The notes below the pieces were generated by a model. It was not told the origin of the DNA. It saw only the letters and a list, made by a program, of their open reading frames with translations, and searched no databases. This document shows positions 35,472-43,880 of a stretch of DNA of 64,000 nt, piece after piece; within the stretch, counting starts at the first letter, position 1; every line of letters begins with the position of its first letter. Where the stretch lies: contig NZ_PDDM01000014.1 in the NCBI RefSeq assembly GCF_002914585.1, positions 89,333 to 153,332 on the forward strand. Direction: 5' to 3'. A program made the position numbers and the translations under genes. Origin of the DNA: Pseudanabaena sp. BC1403 (lineage in GTDB: Bacteria; Cyanobacteriota; Cyanobacteriia; Pseudanabaenales; Pseudanabaenaceae).

Positions 35472-35613
35472 AGAAACCATTTAAGAATTACTTTCTGCGG
35501 TCAAAAGCTCTAAGAGATCCCCCTCAATCCCCCTTAAAAAGGGGGAAGAATTTAATTCTCCCCCCTTTTTAAGGGGGGCTGGGGGGGATCTAGACAATTC
35601 TTAAATGGTTTCT
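35472..35613. repeat. GATCCCC hairpin repeat, copy 6, with 18-bp outer inverted arms
   Basis: The core (35515-35591) has the usual C-run/G-run blocks. It is bracketed by a perfect 18-bp inverted repeat, AGAAACCATTTAAGAATT (35472-35489) and its complement (35596-35613). The right outer arm ends at the last base of the proB stop codon. Confidence 0.85.
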
Positions 35614-36746
35614 TAAAGACCGACTAAGTTATCACGATGAATTACGGTTTCTTCGCCATCAAAGCCAAGTAATTTAGGGATATCTTCTGATTGGGAGCCG
35701 AGAATGCGAAGAATGTCACTGCTACTGTAGTTAGAGATGCCTCTGGCAATTTCTTTGCCATCACGATCGCATAGACTCACAGACTCATTTGCTTCAAACT
35801 TGCCATCTACTTGGGTTATTCCCGCAGGCAATAGCGATCGCCCTTTGCCAATAACCGCAGTCACGGCTCCGTCATCTAAAAATAGCTTGCCTAAAGGAAC
35901 CATGCCATAGGCAATCCAACGTTTACGGGCATTAACTGTTTTGGGCTGAGCCGCAAATTGTGTGCCAAAGTTTTCGCCATTGAGAATTGCTGATAGACGT
36001 TCAGGAAAAGCTCCTCGCGTAATCACAGTTCGCACTCCTGCCGCCGAAGCAATTCTGGCTGCATCAAGTTTTGTGGTCATACCGCCAGTTCCCCATTGAG
36101 TCCCACCACCTTGAACTCCTAGTGCCTGCTTCTCACCGATCGCTTGCCTAAGGTCTTGTAGTTCTGAATATTCTACATACTCAATTGGCTTTGCATCAGG
36201 ATTTTGACGAGGGTCGTCAGTATATAAGCGATCAACATCGGTTAATAGAAATAACCAATCTGCTTCGACCAAACTAGCAACCAGAGCTGAAAGTGTATCG
36301 TTATCACCAAACTTCAACTCATCAACTGCAACCGTGTCATTCTCATTCACAATTGGCACAACTCCCATCTCTAGCAATTCATGGAAAGTCGCATGGACAT
36401 TCATGTAATGCTGCCGCTGGATCAGATTCCCTCGCGTTAATAAAACTTGAGCAACAGGCTGTTGTAATGAACCAAAAAAGTCATCGTAAATCCTAATTAA
36501 TCGTCCTTGTCCTACAGCCGCCACTGCTTGCTTTTTAGAAATTTTGCGGGGACGTTGTTTCAGACCCAGTCTTCCGCAGCCAATTCCTACCGCGCCCGAA
36601 GACACTAAGACAACACTATGTCCATCTCGTCGCAAATGCACGATCGCTTCAACTAACTTGGCGATAGTCGCTAGTTGCAAATCACCTGATTCGGGATGAC
36701 TAAGACTAGATGTGCCAATTTTAATAACAATGATCTGCGGTTGCAT
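35613..36746 (-). CDS. proB: Glutamate 5-kinase
   Basis: A 377-residue enzyme, first step of proline synthesis. The amino-acid-kinase domain (1 to about 265) has [28 protein letters not shown] and [21 protein letters not shown] domain follows (about 285-365, beginning [18 protein letters not shown]). Length and architecture are standard. It ends inside the outer arm of a GATCCCC repeat. Confidence 0.95.
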   Translation of the reverse strand: MQPQIIVIKIGTSSLSHPESGDLQLATIAKLVEAIVHLRRDGHSVVLVSSGAVGIGCGRLGLKQRPRKISKKQAVAAVGQGRLIRIYDDFFGSLQQPVAQVLLTRGNLIQRQHYMNVHATFHELLEMGVVPIVNENDTVAVDELKFGDNDTLSALVASLVEADWLFLLTDVDRLYTDDPRQNPDAKPIEYVEYSELQDLRQAIGEKQALGVQGGGTQWGTGGMTTKLDAARIASAAGVRTVITRGAFPERLSAILNGENFGTQFAAQPKTVNARKRWIAYGMVPLGKLFLDDGAVTAVIGKGRSLLPAGITQVDGKFEANESVSLCDRDGKEIARGISNYSSSDILRILGSQSEDIPKLLGFDGEETVIHRDNLVGL

Positions 36747-36754
36747 CTGTAAAG

Positions 36755-36790
36755 GGTAGGATAAAAAATCTAGTGATTTTTCATCCTACC
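36755..36790. repeat. Hairpin upstream of proB
   Basis: GGTAGGAT-N-AAAAATC pairs with GATTTTT-N-ATCCTACC around TAGT, just ahead of the proB start on the minus strand. It may affect translation or be a decayed repeat. Confidence 0.55.
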
Positions 36791-36808
36791 GTGCTTTGTG
36801 CTGAAATA

Positions 36809-36869
36809 AAACCCAGTATTTTTGTTGAGAGTGTTGCAAAGCAACACTCTCAACAAAAATACTGGGTTT
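36809..36869 (-). terminator. 29-bp hairpin, AAA tip
   Basis: Exact 29-nt arms (36809-36837, 36841-36869) around AAA with a GC-AAA-GC tip. It lies just after the phosphodiesterase gene on the minus strand. Confidence 0.8.
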
Positions 36870-36899
36870 CGGTTATTCATAATTTGCTGTAACTAGTTT

Positions 36900-37724
36900 T
36901 TAATAACCGATCGCAGCGAGATCAGGATGGAAGCTGCCAACTTTGAGGCGATGAACTTCTGTTTCCATTACTCCATTAGGATAAAGTCGTAAATGACGGA
37001 ATCCAGGAGGCTGACTATCAATTTGGAACTTGTTGTTTTTGGGCTGAAACTGAATACAGGTTGAAGGTGTCACCAGACAGCGAACAGAATTATGAGGTGT
37101 TTCATAAATTTGATCAAAATCTTGATGAGCATGTCCATTCAAGACGACTTCTATTTGTGGATGGCGATCGCAAATTTCCCAAAACTGATCCTGATTTTCC
37201 AAGCAAATCCCATCGATCCATTTCGAGCCTAATGGCACGGCAGGATGATGAAAGGCAATTAAGGTTGGGCGATCGGGATAAGCACTCAGAGTATCTTCTA
37301 GCCATGCTAATTCTGAATCTGCTAAATGTCCGTGAACTGCGTCAACGACAACGGAGCTAAGCAACAAAATTCTCCATTGACCAACATTTAGAGATCGGCT
37401 TAGATGTACATATTCGCTAGGTAAATGAATTTGCATTAAGGGCAAATCATCATGATTACCTGCTAAACAATAGCTATGAATACCATACTTATCAAGAGTT
37501 CGACGCAAGCGAGCATAGGATGCTACACTTCCATCTTGAGTTAAGTCCCCCGTCAAAAGCAAGAAATCGATCTTTGGTAAAGTCCTTTTAATATCAGTTA
37601 AAACTTCTTGAAAAGAATTTTCAGTCTGAATACCCACCAAAGAACCTTCGATATCTTCAAATAAATGAATATCGGTTAACTGTGCAATAGAAACAAAACT
37701 ACCGTAATTCATCACATTTTTCAT
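36900..37724 (-). CDS. CpdA-like metallophosphoesterase (cAMP phosphodiesterase type)
   Basis: A 274-residue calcineurin-like phosphoesterase with all metal motifs: AQLTDIHL, LLTGDLTQDG, LAGNHDD, AFHHPAVPLG and VVLNGHAHQD. This is the arrangement of CpdA, which hydrolyses 3',5'-cAMP. The start is uncertain: an ATG at 37724, another at 37712, and a TTG at 37760 are possible. It is divergent from the HD-domain gene at 37988, and a CRP-type palindrome (37960-37975) sits between them. The substrate is inferred. Confidence 0.82.
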   Translation of the reverse strand: MKNVMNYGSFVSIAQLTDIHLFEDIEGSLVGIQTENSFQEVLTDIKRTLPKIDFLLLTGDLTQDGSVASYARLRRTLDKYGIHSYCLAGNHDDLPLMQIHLPSEYVHLSRSLNVGQWRILLLSSVVVDAVHGHLADSELAWLEDTLSAYPDRPTLIAFHHPAVPLGSKWIDGICLENQDQFWEICDRHPQIEVVLNGHAHQDFDQIYETPHNSVRCLVTPSTCIQFQPKNNKFQIDSQPPGFRHLRLYPNGVMETEVHRLKVGSFHPDLAAIGY

Positions 37725-37959
37725 ACTACATAGCTCGTCCAAATAAGCTTTAAGTAGCAACTATTTATTTCCATACTAATTTCTTGAGATGCTTTGATCA
37801 ATTTAAGAAATCAGCATCCGCTCAGCCCATAGAGCAGATAACTAGAAAGCTAATCTGTTTATTTATCTTTTTTTACAATATTTTAAGATATTGTCAAAAA
37901 AGTAAAAGCAAAAACTATATTTCTCCTTACTAACTTATGATATCCGTAGTCGGTGCAAT

Positions 37960-37975
37960 GTGATTTGTATCACAG
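37960..37975. promoter_or_regulatory. CRP-type palindrome
   Basis: TGTGAT-TTGT-ATCACA is a perfect match to TGTGA-N6-TCACA, the site bound by cyanobacterial CRP (SYCRP1). It lies 12 bp upstream of the HD-domain gene start and 236 bp upstream of the phosphodiesterase start. Confidence 0.6.
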
Positions 37976-37987
37976 ACCATAAAATTT

Positions 37988-39211
37988 ATGCTCTTTGGCA
38001 AGTCACGTACTTATAACGATCCAATACACGGCGCGATAACTCTTGATAGTAATGATCGCACTGAAGCTTTATTAATTCAATTGATTGATACGCCTGAGTT
38101 CCAGCGATTGAGGCGGATTCGTCAGTTGGATATTGCTTACTTTACATTTCATGGAGCTGAAGGCTCGCGATTCACACATTCTCTAGGTGTAATGGCATTG
38201 ACCCGTCGTGCTTTCGACACTATCGCCACTAAATATCCTTACCTTGCAATCCATCGGACATTGGTATTAGTAGCGGCTTTACTCCATGATCTTGGGCATG
38301 GCCCCTATAGCCACGCATCGGAAGAAGTTTTTGGGAGTAATCATGAAACATGGACTTTGCGATTGCTAAAGTTCCGCCAAATTGCTGAGGTTCTGAATAG
38401 CTTCTCAACCGAGTTAATTGCGGATTTAGAAAGAGTATTTACGAAAAAATATTCCGTGCCATTTATCTATCAGCTAATCTCTAGTCAAATTGATTGCGAT
38501 CGCCTTGATTATTTAGAACGAGATAGTTATTTCACTGGTGCTAAGTATGGGCAATTGGATCTTGATCGGATTTTACTGGCTTTGCGTTTTGATCCTATTT
38601 CTCAAAACTTAGTAATTGGTCGTAAGGGAATTGTCGCGATCGAGCATTATTTGACGGTGCGCTACTTTATGTATTTGCAGGTCTATAATCATCCGAAAAA
38701 CTTAGCAGCAAGATTTTTATTAGAAAGAATTTTTCGCAGAGCTAAACTCTTAATTGCTACGGGTGATCATGATCAAATATTTAGAGATCCTACGATGACA
38801 GCTTGGCTAACTCAAGAGCCACAATCTCTAACATGCGAAGAATATTTTGCTTCCGATGACACAGTTTTTACTTATCACATGCATAGATGGCGAGATAGTA
38901 GCGATCGCACACTTGCGGATTTATGCCGTCGCTTTTTAGATCGCGATTTGTTTCGAGCTACAGATATTTCGCATTTGGATGACATTCAGCAACAAGAGAG
39001 CCTAGATAGTTGGCGCGAGAAATTAATTTCGCAAGGGCTAGATCCTAAATACTATTGCGGTATTAGAGTGTCTCGAACTAAGGGCTATAGCATTTATAAG
39101 CAGGGAATTAATGTCCAGACTGAGAATGGTTTGCAGGATATTGCGCGGTTATCGTCACTAGTACAGGCGATCGTCCAGCCAATTCAGAGAGCATGGCTAG
39201 TGCATCCATAA
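37988..39211 (+). CDS. HD-domain phosphohydrolase (dNTPase-like)
   Basis: A 407-residue member of the SAMHD1/COG1078-type HD family. YNDPIHGAITLD starts the fold; metal residues are in SRFTHSLGVMALTRRA, AALLHDLGHGPYSHASE, SNHET and QIDCDRLDYLERDS. These enzymes hydrolyse dNTPs or related nucleotides. Substrate not determined by sequence. A perfect CRP-type palindrome lies 12 bp ahead of the start, where binding would repress. Confidence 0.88.
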   Translation: MLFGKSRTYNDPIHGAITLDSNDRTEALLIQLIDTPEFQRLRRIRQLDIAYFTFHGAEGSRFTHSLGVMALTRRAFDTIATKYPYLAIHRTLVLVAALLHDLGHGPYSHASEEVFGSNHETWTLRLLKFRQIAEVLNSFSTELIADLERVFTKKYSVPFIYQLISSQIDCDRLDYLERDSYFTGAKYGQLDLDRILLALRFDPISQNLVIGRKGIVAIEHYLTVRYFMYLQVYNHPKNLAARFLLERIFRRAKLLIATGDHDQIFRDPTMTAWLTQEPQSLTCEEYFASDDTVFTYHMHRWRDSSDRTLADLCRRFLDRDLFRATDISHLDDIQQQESLDSWREKLISQGLDPKYYCGIRVSRTKGYSIYKQGINVQTENGLQDIARLSSLVQAIVQPIQRAWLVHP

Positions 39212-39274
39212 ACAAAAGATAGGTGGACAAAGTCCACCTAATCCCTTCCCACCCAAGAAATAGACATATAAAAC

Positions 39275-39319
39275 CAAGAAATAGCGGTGCGGGGCGAAGC
39301 CCCGCACCGCTATTTCTTG
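39275..39319. terminator. 21-bp hairpin, GAA tip, between convergent genes
   Basis: Exact 21-nt arms (39275-39295, 39299-39319) around GAA. The outer end CAAGAAATAG is also directly repeated 20 bp to the left at 39255. It serves the convergent HD and cyclase genes. Confidence 0.8.
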
Positions 39320-39338
39320 ACTGGGAAAGGAGTATCTT

Positions 39339-40952
39339 TTAATTAACCTTGCCTACTAGCCAATAGGTCATCATTTCACCTTTTCCTTTTACTGGAATCA
39401 AGCCACGCTGCTCAAAATTAAATTGGTCGCGTAAACGTGAGTATGTCTCTTCAGTAACCTGTATTGCCTTCGGTGAGCCCAATGATTCCATCCGACTCGC
39501 AACGTTGACAGTATCACCCCATAGATCGTAAATAAATTTCTTCGTTCCAATCACTCCAGCAATTACTGGACCTGAATTAATGCCAATCCGCATCGAGATT
39601 TGGATGCCTTCCCGTGACTTAACTTGAGAGATAGACTTTTGCATATCGAGAGCCATACTGGCGATCGCAGCGGCATGATCGGCTCTTGGCTCAGGCAATC
39701 CACTCACCACCATATAGGCATCACCAATGGTTTTGATTTTTTCGAGTTTGTAATGATCACACAAGCTATCAAACATCGAAAAAATACGATTGAGCAGACC
39801 GACAAGTTGTACAGGCGACATGTGACTGGATAATTCAGTGAAGCCAACAATATCAGCAAATAAAACTGATACTTCTTCAAAGCCATCTGCCATTGAGGCA
39901 CGACTATGCTTGAGCTTTTTGGCAATCTTTTCAGGCAACATGTTTAGTAATAAACGCTCAGAGCGCTCTTGTTCTGCGCGGAGTTCTTGCAATATGCAAA
40001 TACGTTCTGTCACATCGCGAAAGTACCACACCATCCCATAAAATTTGCCTTCAGGAGAATGTACCTGTCCTGAATAGCAATCAATCACGCGACGATCGGC
40101 AAGGTAAATCTCGCGTTGAGTATACTTCTCAGGAGAATCATAGGCATTTTCAAGAGCTTCAACTAATCCATCGGGTAATTGCAGATGATGTTGTAAAAGG
40201 CTGAGTAATCCTCCATACTCCACAGATTGCAGAACTGAATCAGGAATTTGCCATAATTCACAAAATTGATTGTTATAGCTAACAATCCGTCCTTGCTCGT
40301 CTACTGCCAAAACTCCATCAAATGAGGTTTCACGCTGAGCTTTTAAAAGTGAGTTACTACGCTGTAAAGCTTCTTCAAAATCTTTGCGCTGGGTAATACT
40401 TGATAATTCGCGCGATCGCACAAGTGAAATTGCTACTTGCTGGCTTAGCGATCGCAAGACTTGGAGGTACTCTACTTGTAGTAGTTGATTGCTGCTGCTA
40501 TCCTCCAAATAAATTGCTCCTAATAATTCTTCTGCCTCGCATAGCGGTATACATAAACCTGCTTGAGGAGAATGAGCCAACCAATAGGGATCATCGGCAA
40601 AATGTGGATCAGGATTATCTTGATTCCAGATTGTTTCTAGGCGATTGTCTAAGGTATAGCGCACCATCAACATTGGCAAACTAGAAGGCTCAGCGCATGT
40701 TAGGGCTAATCTTTGATCTATCTCTAAATTTGGCGATCGCTCTGAGATGATGGCAGCGATCGTATATTCTTGACTGTCGGCTAAAATGATAAAACCAGAC
40801 TTAGCTTTTGAGATCCTTAATAATACGGAAAGACTAATCTCAACAAGCTTATCAACATTTAACTCTCGTGCAATATCTTGCGCTGCTTGGAATGCTGCAA
40901 CAAGATTAACTTGTGACTGATTGACATTGTTTGTTGCGCTCATCAATTTCAT
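39339..40952 (-). CDS. GAF-PAS class III adenylate cyclase
   Basis: A 537-residue soluble cyclase. A GAF domain (about 25-185), a PAS domain (about 205-320; DEQGRIVSYNNQFCELWQIP), a linker helix and a class III catalytic domain (about 355-535) follow in order. Metal aspartates are in VLFADIVGFTELSS and IGDAYMVVSG. The purine-site residues are Lys (KIKTIGD) and Asp (IYDLWGD), the adenylate pair, so cAMP is the likely product. It lies close to a cAMP-phosphodiesterase-like gene and a CRP site. Confidence 0.88.
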   Translation of the reverse strand: MKLMSATNNVNQSQVNLVAAFQAAQDIARELNVDKLVEISLSVLLRISKAKSGFIILADSQEYTIAAIISERSPNLEIDQRLALTCAEPSSLPMLMVRYTLDNRLETIWNQDNPDPHFADDPYWLAHSPQAGLCIPLCEAEELLGAIYLEDSSSNQLLQVEYLQVLRSLSQQVAISLVRSRELSSITQRKDFEEALQRSNSLLKAQRETSFDGVLAVDEQGRIVSYNNQFCELWQIPDSVLQSVEYGGLLSLLQHHLQLPDGLVEALENAYDSPEKYTQREIYLADRRVIDCYSGQVHSPEGKFYGMVWYFRDVTERICILQELRAEQERSERLLLNMLPEKIAKKLKHSRASMADGFEEVSVLFADIVGFTELSSHMSPVQLVGLLNRIFSMFDSLCDHYKLEKIKTIGDAYMVVSGLPEPRADHAAAIASMALDMQKSISQVKSREGIQISMRIGINSGPVIAGVIGTKKFIYDLWGDTVNVASRMESLGSPKAIQVTEETYSRLRDQFNFEQRGLIPVKGKGEMMTYWLVGKVN

Positions 40953-41098
40953 TTATCACTAAATTTTGAGGGCGAATAATTGATCTGCGATCGTAATGAG
41001 AACAATGACATATATCAATCAGAGCCTGAAAAACTTGCATAACCGTAACCTAAATGATCAATTCGTAGCATCAGACATTTTACTGAACATCTCGACTA

Positions 41099-41201
41099 AT
41101 ACCAAAACACCAAGTGGCTAAGCCGCTTGGCGTTTTTAAAACCCTTACAGGGTTTGCTTTTCAATTCAAAAAAGTGTGACAAAACTTCTGTGAATTGGTA
41201 T
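41099..41201. repeat. 103-bp cloverleaf-like repeat, copy 2
   Basis: Same 103-bp plan as the copies at 801 and 50165: 7-bp ends, a left hairpin (AACACCAAGTGGC paired with GCCGCTTGGCGTT), a middle AAACCC/GGGTTT stem, and a right hairpin. The left stem has changed on both sides relative to the other copies (CCAAG/CTTGG in place of CAAAA/TTTTG). Confidence 0.85.
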
Positions 41202-41202
41202 A

Positions 41203-41255
41203 AAACCAAAAAGAGGAAATCGACCGCTTAGCAGTCGATTTCCTCTTTTTGGTTT
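41203..41255 (-). terminator. 22-bp hairpin
   Basis: Arms 41203-41224 and 41234-41255 are exact reverse complements with an inner GC-TTA-GC tip and one mismatch. It directly abuts the cloverleaf repeat. Confidence 0.75.
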
Positions 41256-41268
41256 AGCTTTTTTTGCT

Positions 41269-41303
41269 CATATTTGTAGTGCCGAAGCCGCGCTACAAAT
41301 ATG
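41269..41303 (-). terminator. Hairpin after the universal stress protein gene
   Basis: CATATTTGTAG (41269-41279) pairs with CTACAAATATG (41293-41303), just beyond the universal stress protein stop. Confidence 0.65.
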
Positions 41304-41310
41304 GGTTCTT

Positions 41311-42144
41311 TTACTCTATTGTGCGAGTTAGCAACACTGGTACTGTGGCATTGACGCGCACATAGTCAGATACTGAAGAACCTAACAAGCGATCAAGATC
41401 GGGCAAACTACGGGCGATCGAAGGGCGGCGATCGGGTGATCCAATCATCAAAAGGCTAGTATTAGACTCATCAGCAAGCTTGCAGACTTCTTTGCCAATG
41501 TCCCCAGAACTGATAAAGGAGCGTGAAGGAATATTCATCCGTTTGAGTTTAGCGCTAGCTTCAACTAACACAGGATCAGTGTTGGCATTGGCATCTTCCT
41601 TGCGCTTAACCACCCTTACCAAGAAGATTTCTACATCCTTAGCACCGCTTACGATTTTAATGGCAAGATCAAGGCAGTTGTTGGATGAAGCAGAGCCATC
41701 GACGGAAACCATGACGCTGCGGATGGTTTTGATGTATACATCGTCTTTGATTAGCAACATTGGTGCGTCAGACAATTGAAAAACGTATTGACTGACTGAG
41801 TTTGCCAAAATTGCTTGTAATCTTCCCATACCGCGAGATCCCATGATCATTAAGTCGGGCTTCAGATCTTCGGCTACTTTGCACACAACATCTTTGGGTT
41901 CGCCTTCTTTGAGCATCGATACAGTGGTATTACCTGATGTCAAACGCAAACTTTTTACTTCTCTTTCGACAATCTTTTCACCCGCGATGCGATATTCCGT
42001 AACCGCTTCCGAGTTAGTTGAGTTGGGGATTACATGCAGTACGTTAATTTGTAAAGTTTGCATACTAGGCAGGGCTAGCAGCATATTCATCATTTCGCGC
42101 GATCGCCCAGAACCATCAACAGCTAATAAAACTTGTTGAAACAT
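41311..42144 (-). CDS. Tandem-domain universal stress protein
   Basis: A 277-residue protein with two UspA domains. The first (1 to about 135) starts MFQQVLLAVDGSGRSREMMN and has the ATP-site motif GSRGMGRLQAILANSVSQYV. The second (about 140-277) starts SVMVSVDGSASSNNCLDLAI and has a variant motif GSPDRRP...LLGSSVSDYVRV. Such tandem proteins bind ATP and act in stress survival; the specific role is unknown. Two adjacent hairpins lie on its 3' side. Confidence 0.9.
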   Translation of the reverse strand: MFQQVLLAVDGSGRSREMMNMLLALPSMQTLQINVLHVIPNSTNSEAVTEYRIAGEKIVEREVKSLRLTSGNTTVSMLKEGEPKDVVCKVAEDLKPDLMIMGSRGMGRLQAILANSVSQYVFQLSDAPMLLIKDDVYIKTIRSVMVSVDGSASSNNCLDLAIKIVSGAKDVEIFLVRVVKRKEDANANTDPVLVEASAKLKRMNIPSRSFISSGDIGKEVCKLADESNTSLLMIGSPDRRPSIARSLPDLDRLLGSSVSDYVRVNATVPVLLTRTIE

Positions 42145-42246
42145 ACTTTTAGATATTTAATGAATTTGCTATATCTTGAGTAAAGCTTAATTACAAGGCG
42201 ATCGCTGTAAAACGTTGAAATTCTTAAAAATTAAACATTAAAACCC

Positions 42247-42321
42247 AAACAAGGGCGCTACGCGCCCCTTGTTTAACAGGTAAGAATAGGCGGCGCTTCG
42301 CGCTGCCTATTCTTACCTGTT
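42247..42321 (-). terminator. Two adjacent hairpins after the biliverdin reductase gene
   Basis: The first (42247-42274) has arms AAACAAGGG-CGC and GCG-CCCCTTGTTT. The second (42275-42321) has 22-nt arms, AACAGGTAAGAATAGGC onward, with one mismatch and a GC-TTC-GC tip. They lie back to back. Confidence 0.75.
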
Positions 42322-42326
42322 TGTTT

Positions 42327-43319
42327 TTATAGGGTAATGATTTGATTTGCGATCGCTGACTTTTCCGCAGCATTGGCAACTGCAAGAGAATGCAAGATAC
42401 TCTCATGGCTGGTATAAAGCGGCGTACCTGAAAACAGATGCAAAAGAACGTTTTCGGTGTCTTTCTTAAACAAGCCTCTTGTCGTCCCTGCGTCAAGTTC
42501 CAATGTTCCATCCGCCGTAATTAATTTTCCCTTATCTCCAGAAAAAATTAGCGCTCCGTCACTACCCTGCAACTCCATAATTCGCTCTGGCTGCCAAAAG
42601 TTTTCGCCTTTACTGTAGCCGATATCAGCAATAACTCCATTCTCAAACTGAAGTTGAGCATTACAAACACAGGAAGTAAAATGACGCGGCAAATTGTCGC
42701 CACTATAGCGTAACTGACAAGAGACAGACTTTACTTTTCCAAAGAGAACGATAATCCGATTGAGTCGAGAGACTGCTGCTGTCAGGGGGAATCCAAACAA
42801 ATCTGGTTTGTAAGTCCATTTGTCTGGGACAGGACGTTGTGGACTTTTAGTGGAATATCTTGCATAGAAAGGAGTGCCAATTTTAGCTAAATGTTCCATC
42901 ACCAATTGATGCACACCGCCCAAAAGTTCAATATGTTCGACATGCAGCATTAAGTTCTGTTGCTGAGCAAGTTTTACCAATTCCTCTGCTTCAGAAAGGC
43001 TAAATGAAAGGGGATACTCTACAATCACATGCTTGCCCGATCGCAAAGCTTGTCCAACTACTGCCGCGTGATCACGATTAACATTACAAACCACAACTAA
43101 GTCAATATCGGGACGCATGACTAGTTCTGACCAGTATTGATGCACATTTGCGATCGCGAATTCATTGGCGATCGCTTGTGATTTTTCGAGATTGCCTGCG
43201 ATCGCTGTCACGATAATGCGTGGATCTTGACTGAAGATTTCGGTGCGTAACTTGGCAACAAAGCCAGAGCCAACGATGCCAACTCGCAAAGGTTGATGAA
43301 GAGTCTCGTAACTGGTCAT
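42327..43319 (-). CDS. bvdR: Biliverdin reductase (Gfo/Idh/MocA fold)
   Basis: A 330-residue NAD(P)-dependent oxidoreductase. The Rossmann start is RVGIVGSGFVAKLRTEIF, with HVIVEYPLSFS near residue 100 and LHVEHIELLGGVHQ near residue 135. These, with FYARYST and RGLFKKDTENVL, match cyanobacterial BvdR as I recall it. It reduces biliverdin to bilirubin and influences phycobilisome function. Confidence 0.82.
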   Translation of the reverse strand: MTSYETLHQPLRVGIVGSGFVAKLRTEIFSQDPRIIVTAIAGNLEKSQAIANEFAIANVHQYWSELVMRPDIDLVVVCNVNRDHAAVVGQALRSGKHVIVEYPLSFSLSEAEELVKLAQQQNLMLHVEHIELLGGVHQLVMEHLAKIGTPFYARYSTKSPQRPVPDKWTYKPDLFGFPLTAAVSRLNRIIVLFGKVKSVSCQLRYSGDNLPRHFTSCVCNAQLQFENGVIADIGYSKGENFWQPERIMELQGSDGALIFSGDKGKLITADGTLELDAGTTRGLFKKDTENVLLHLFSGTPLYTSHESILHSLAVANAAEKSAIANQIITL

Positions 43320-43352
43320 GATTTGGAAGTTATGTAATTATTGCAAACACGG

Positions 43353-43472
43353 AAGCCCTGCACTCAAGTGCGGGCTAAAAGCTCAAATCCGTTGAAACGG
43401 GTTAATTTAAGATAATTCTTCAGTCTGCTTCAGCAGATTTGAGCTTTTAGCCAAGAACTCAAGTTCTTGGCT
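43353..43472. repeat. 120-bp composite inverted repeat
   Basis: A hairpin (GCCCTGCACT-CA-AGTGCGGGC), an outer 16-bp stem GCTAAAAGCTCAAATC (43374-43389) pairing with 43436-43451, two small hairpins inside it (CCGTTGAAACGG; CTGCTTCAGCAG), and a right hairpin GCCAAGAACT-CA-AGTTCTTGGC. The right end touches the stop codon at 43472. Confidence 0.75.
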
Positions 43473-43759
43473 TATTTGAGACGATTGAGCTTAGAAGGAG
43501 GTAATAGTTTGCGTTCTGGGGCAACTTTTTGGCGAGGCGATCGCACATAAAAAACTTTGCGTCCTGTTGTCTCGTTCACCCAACGCGCAAAGCGACTCCA
43601 AACTTTTTCTGACAGATACTTCTGAGCCACGACCGCTAGCCCAATGACCACTGCGATCGGAAATACGGAATCAAAAGGATTTCCGTCACGACTGCCAACA
43701 AATAGCAGCACCACTGAGGAAATCAGTGCAGAGATTAGTAAAAATTGAAATTTAGACAT
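43472..43759 (-). CDS. Small membrane protein, unknown function
   Basis: A 95-residue protein with two hydrophobic segments (FQFLLISALISSVVLLFVG and FPIAVVIGLAVVAQKYL) and a basic, Pro-rich C-terminal tail (RSPRQKVAPERKLLPPSKLN). It lies between a 120-bp repeat and a 29-bp hairpin, downstream of thrB on the same strand. I do not recognise the family. Confidence 0.65.
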   Translation of the reverse strand: MSKFQFLLISALISSVVLLFVGSRDGNPFDSVFPIAVVIGLAVVAQKYLSEKVWSRFARWVNETTGRKVFYVRSPRQKVAPERKLLPPSKLNRLK

Positions 43760-43803
43760 ATGTTTCCTACAGTGTCGGTCAAATATAGCAATTTTTGATC
43801 AAG

Positions 43804-43864
43804 CGAACCAATAGATTTTTTAAAAGTGTTGCGAAGCAACACTTTTAAAAAATCTATTGGTTCG
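43804..43864 (-). terminator. 29-bp perfect hairpin, GAA tip
   Basis: Arms 43804-43832 and 43836-43864 are exact 29-nt reverse complements around GAA. It lies 16 bp after the thrB stop on the minus strand. Confidence 0.8.
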
Positions 43865-43880
43865 GGGTTGCACATAAAAT

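Larger units (their letters stand above)
40953..41310. other. Gap with cloverleaf repeat and two hairpins
   Basis: About 360 bp upstream of the cyclase gene and downstream of the universal stress protein gene. It contains the 103-bp repeat at 41099-41201 and hairpins at 41203-41255 and 41269-41303. No gene is seen. Confidence 0.6.
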
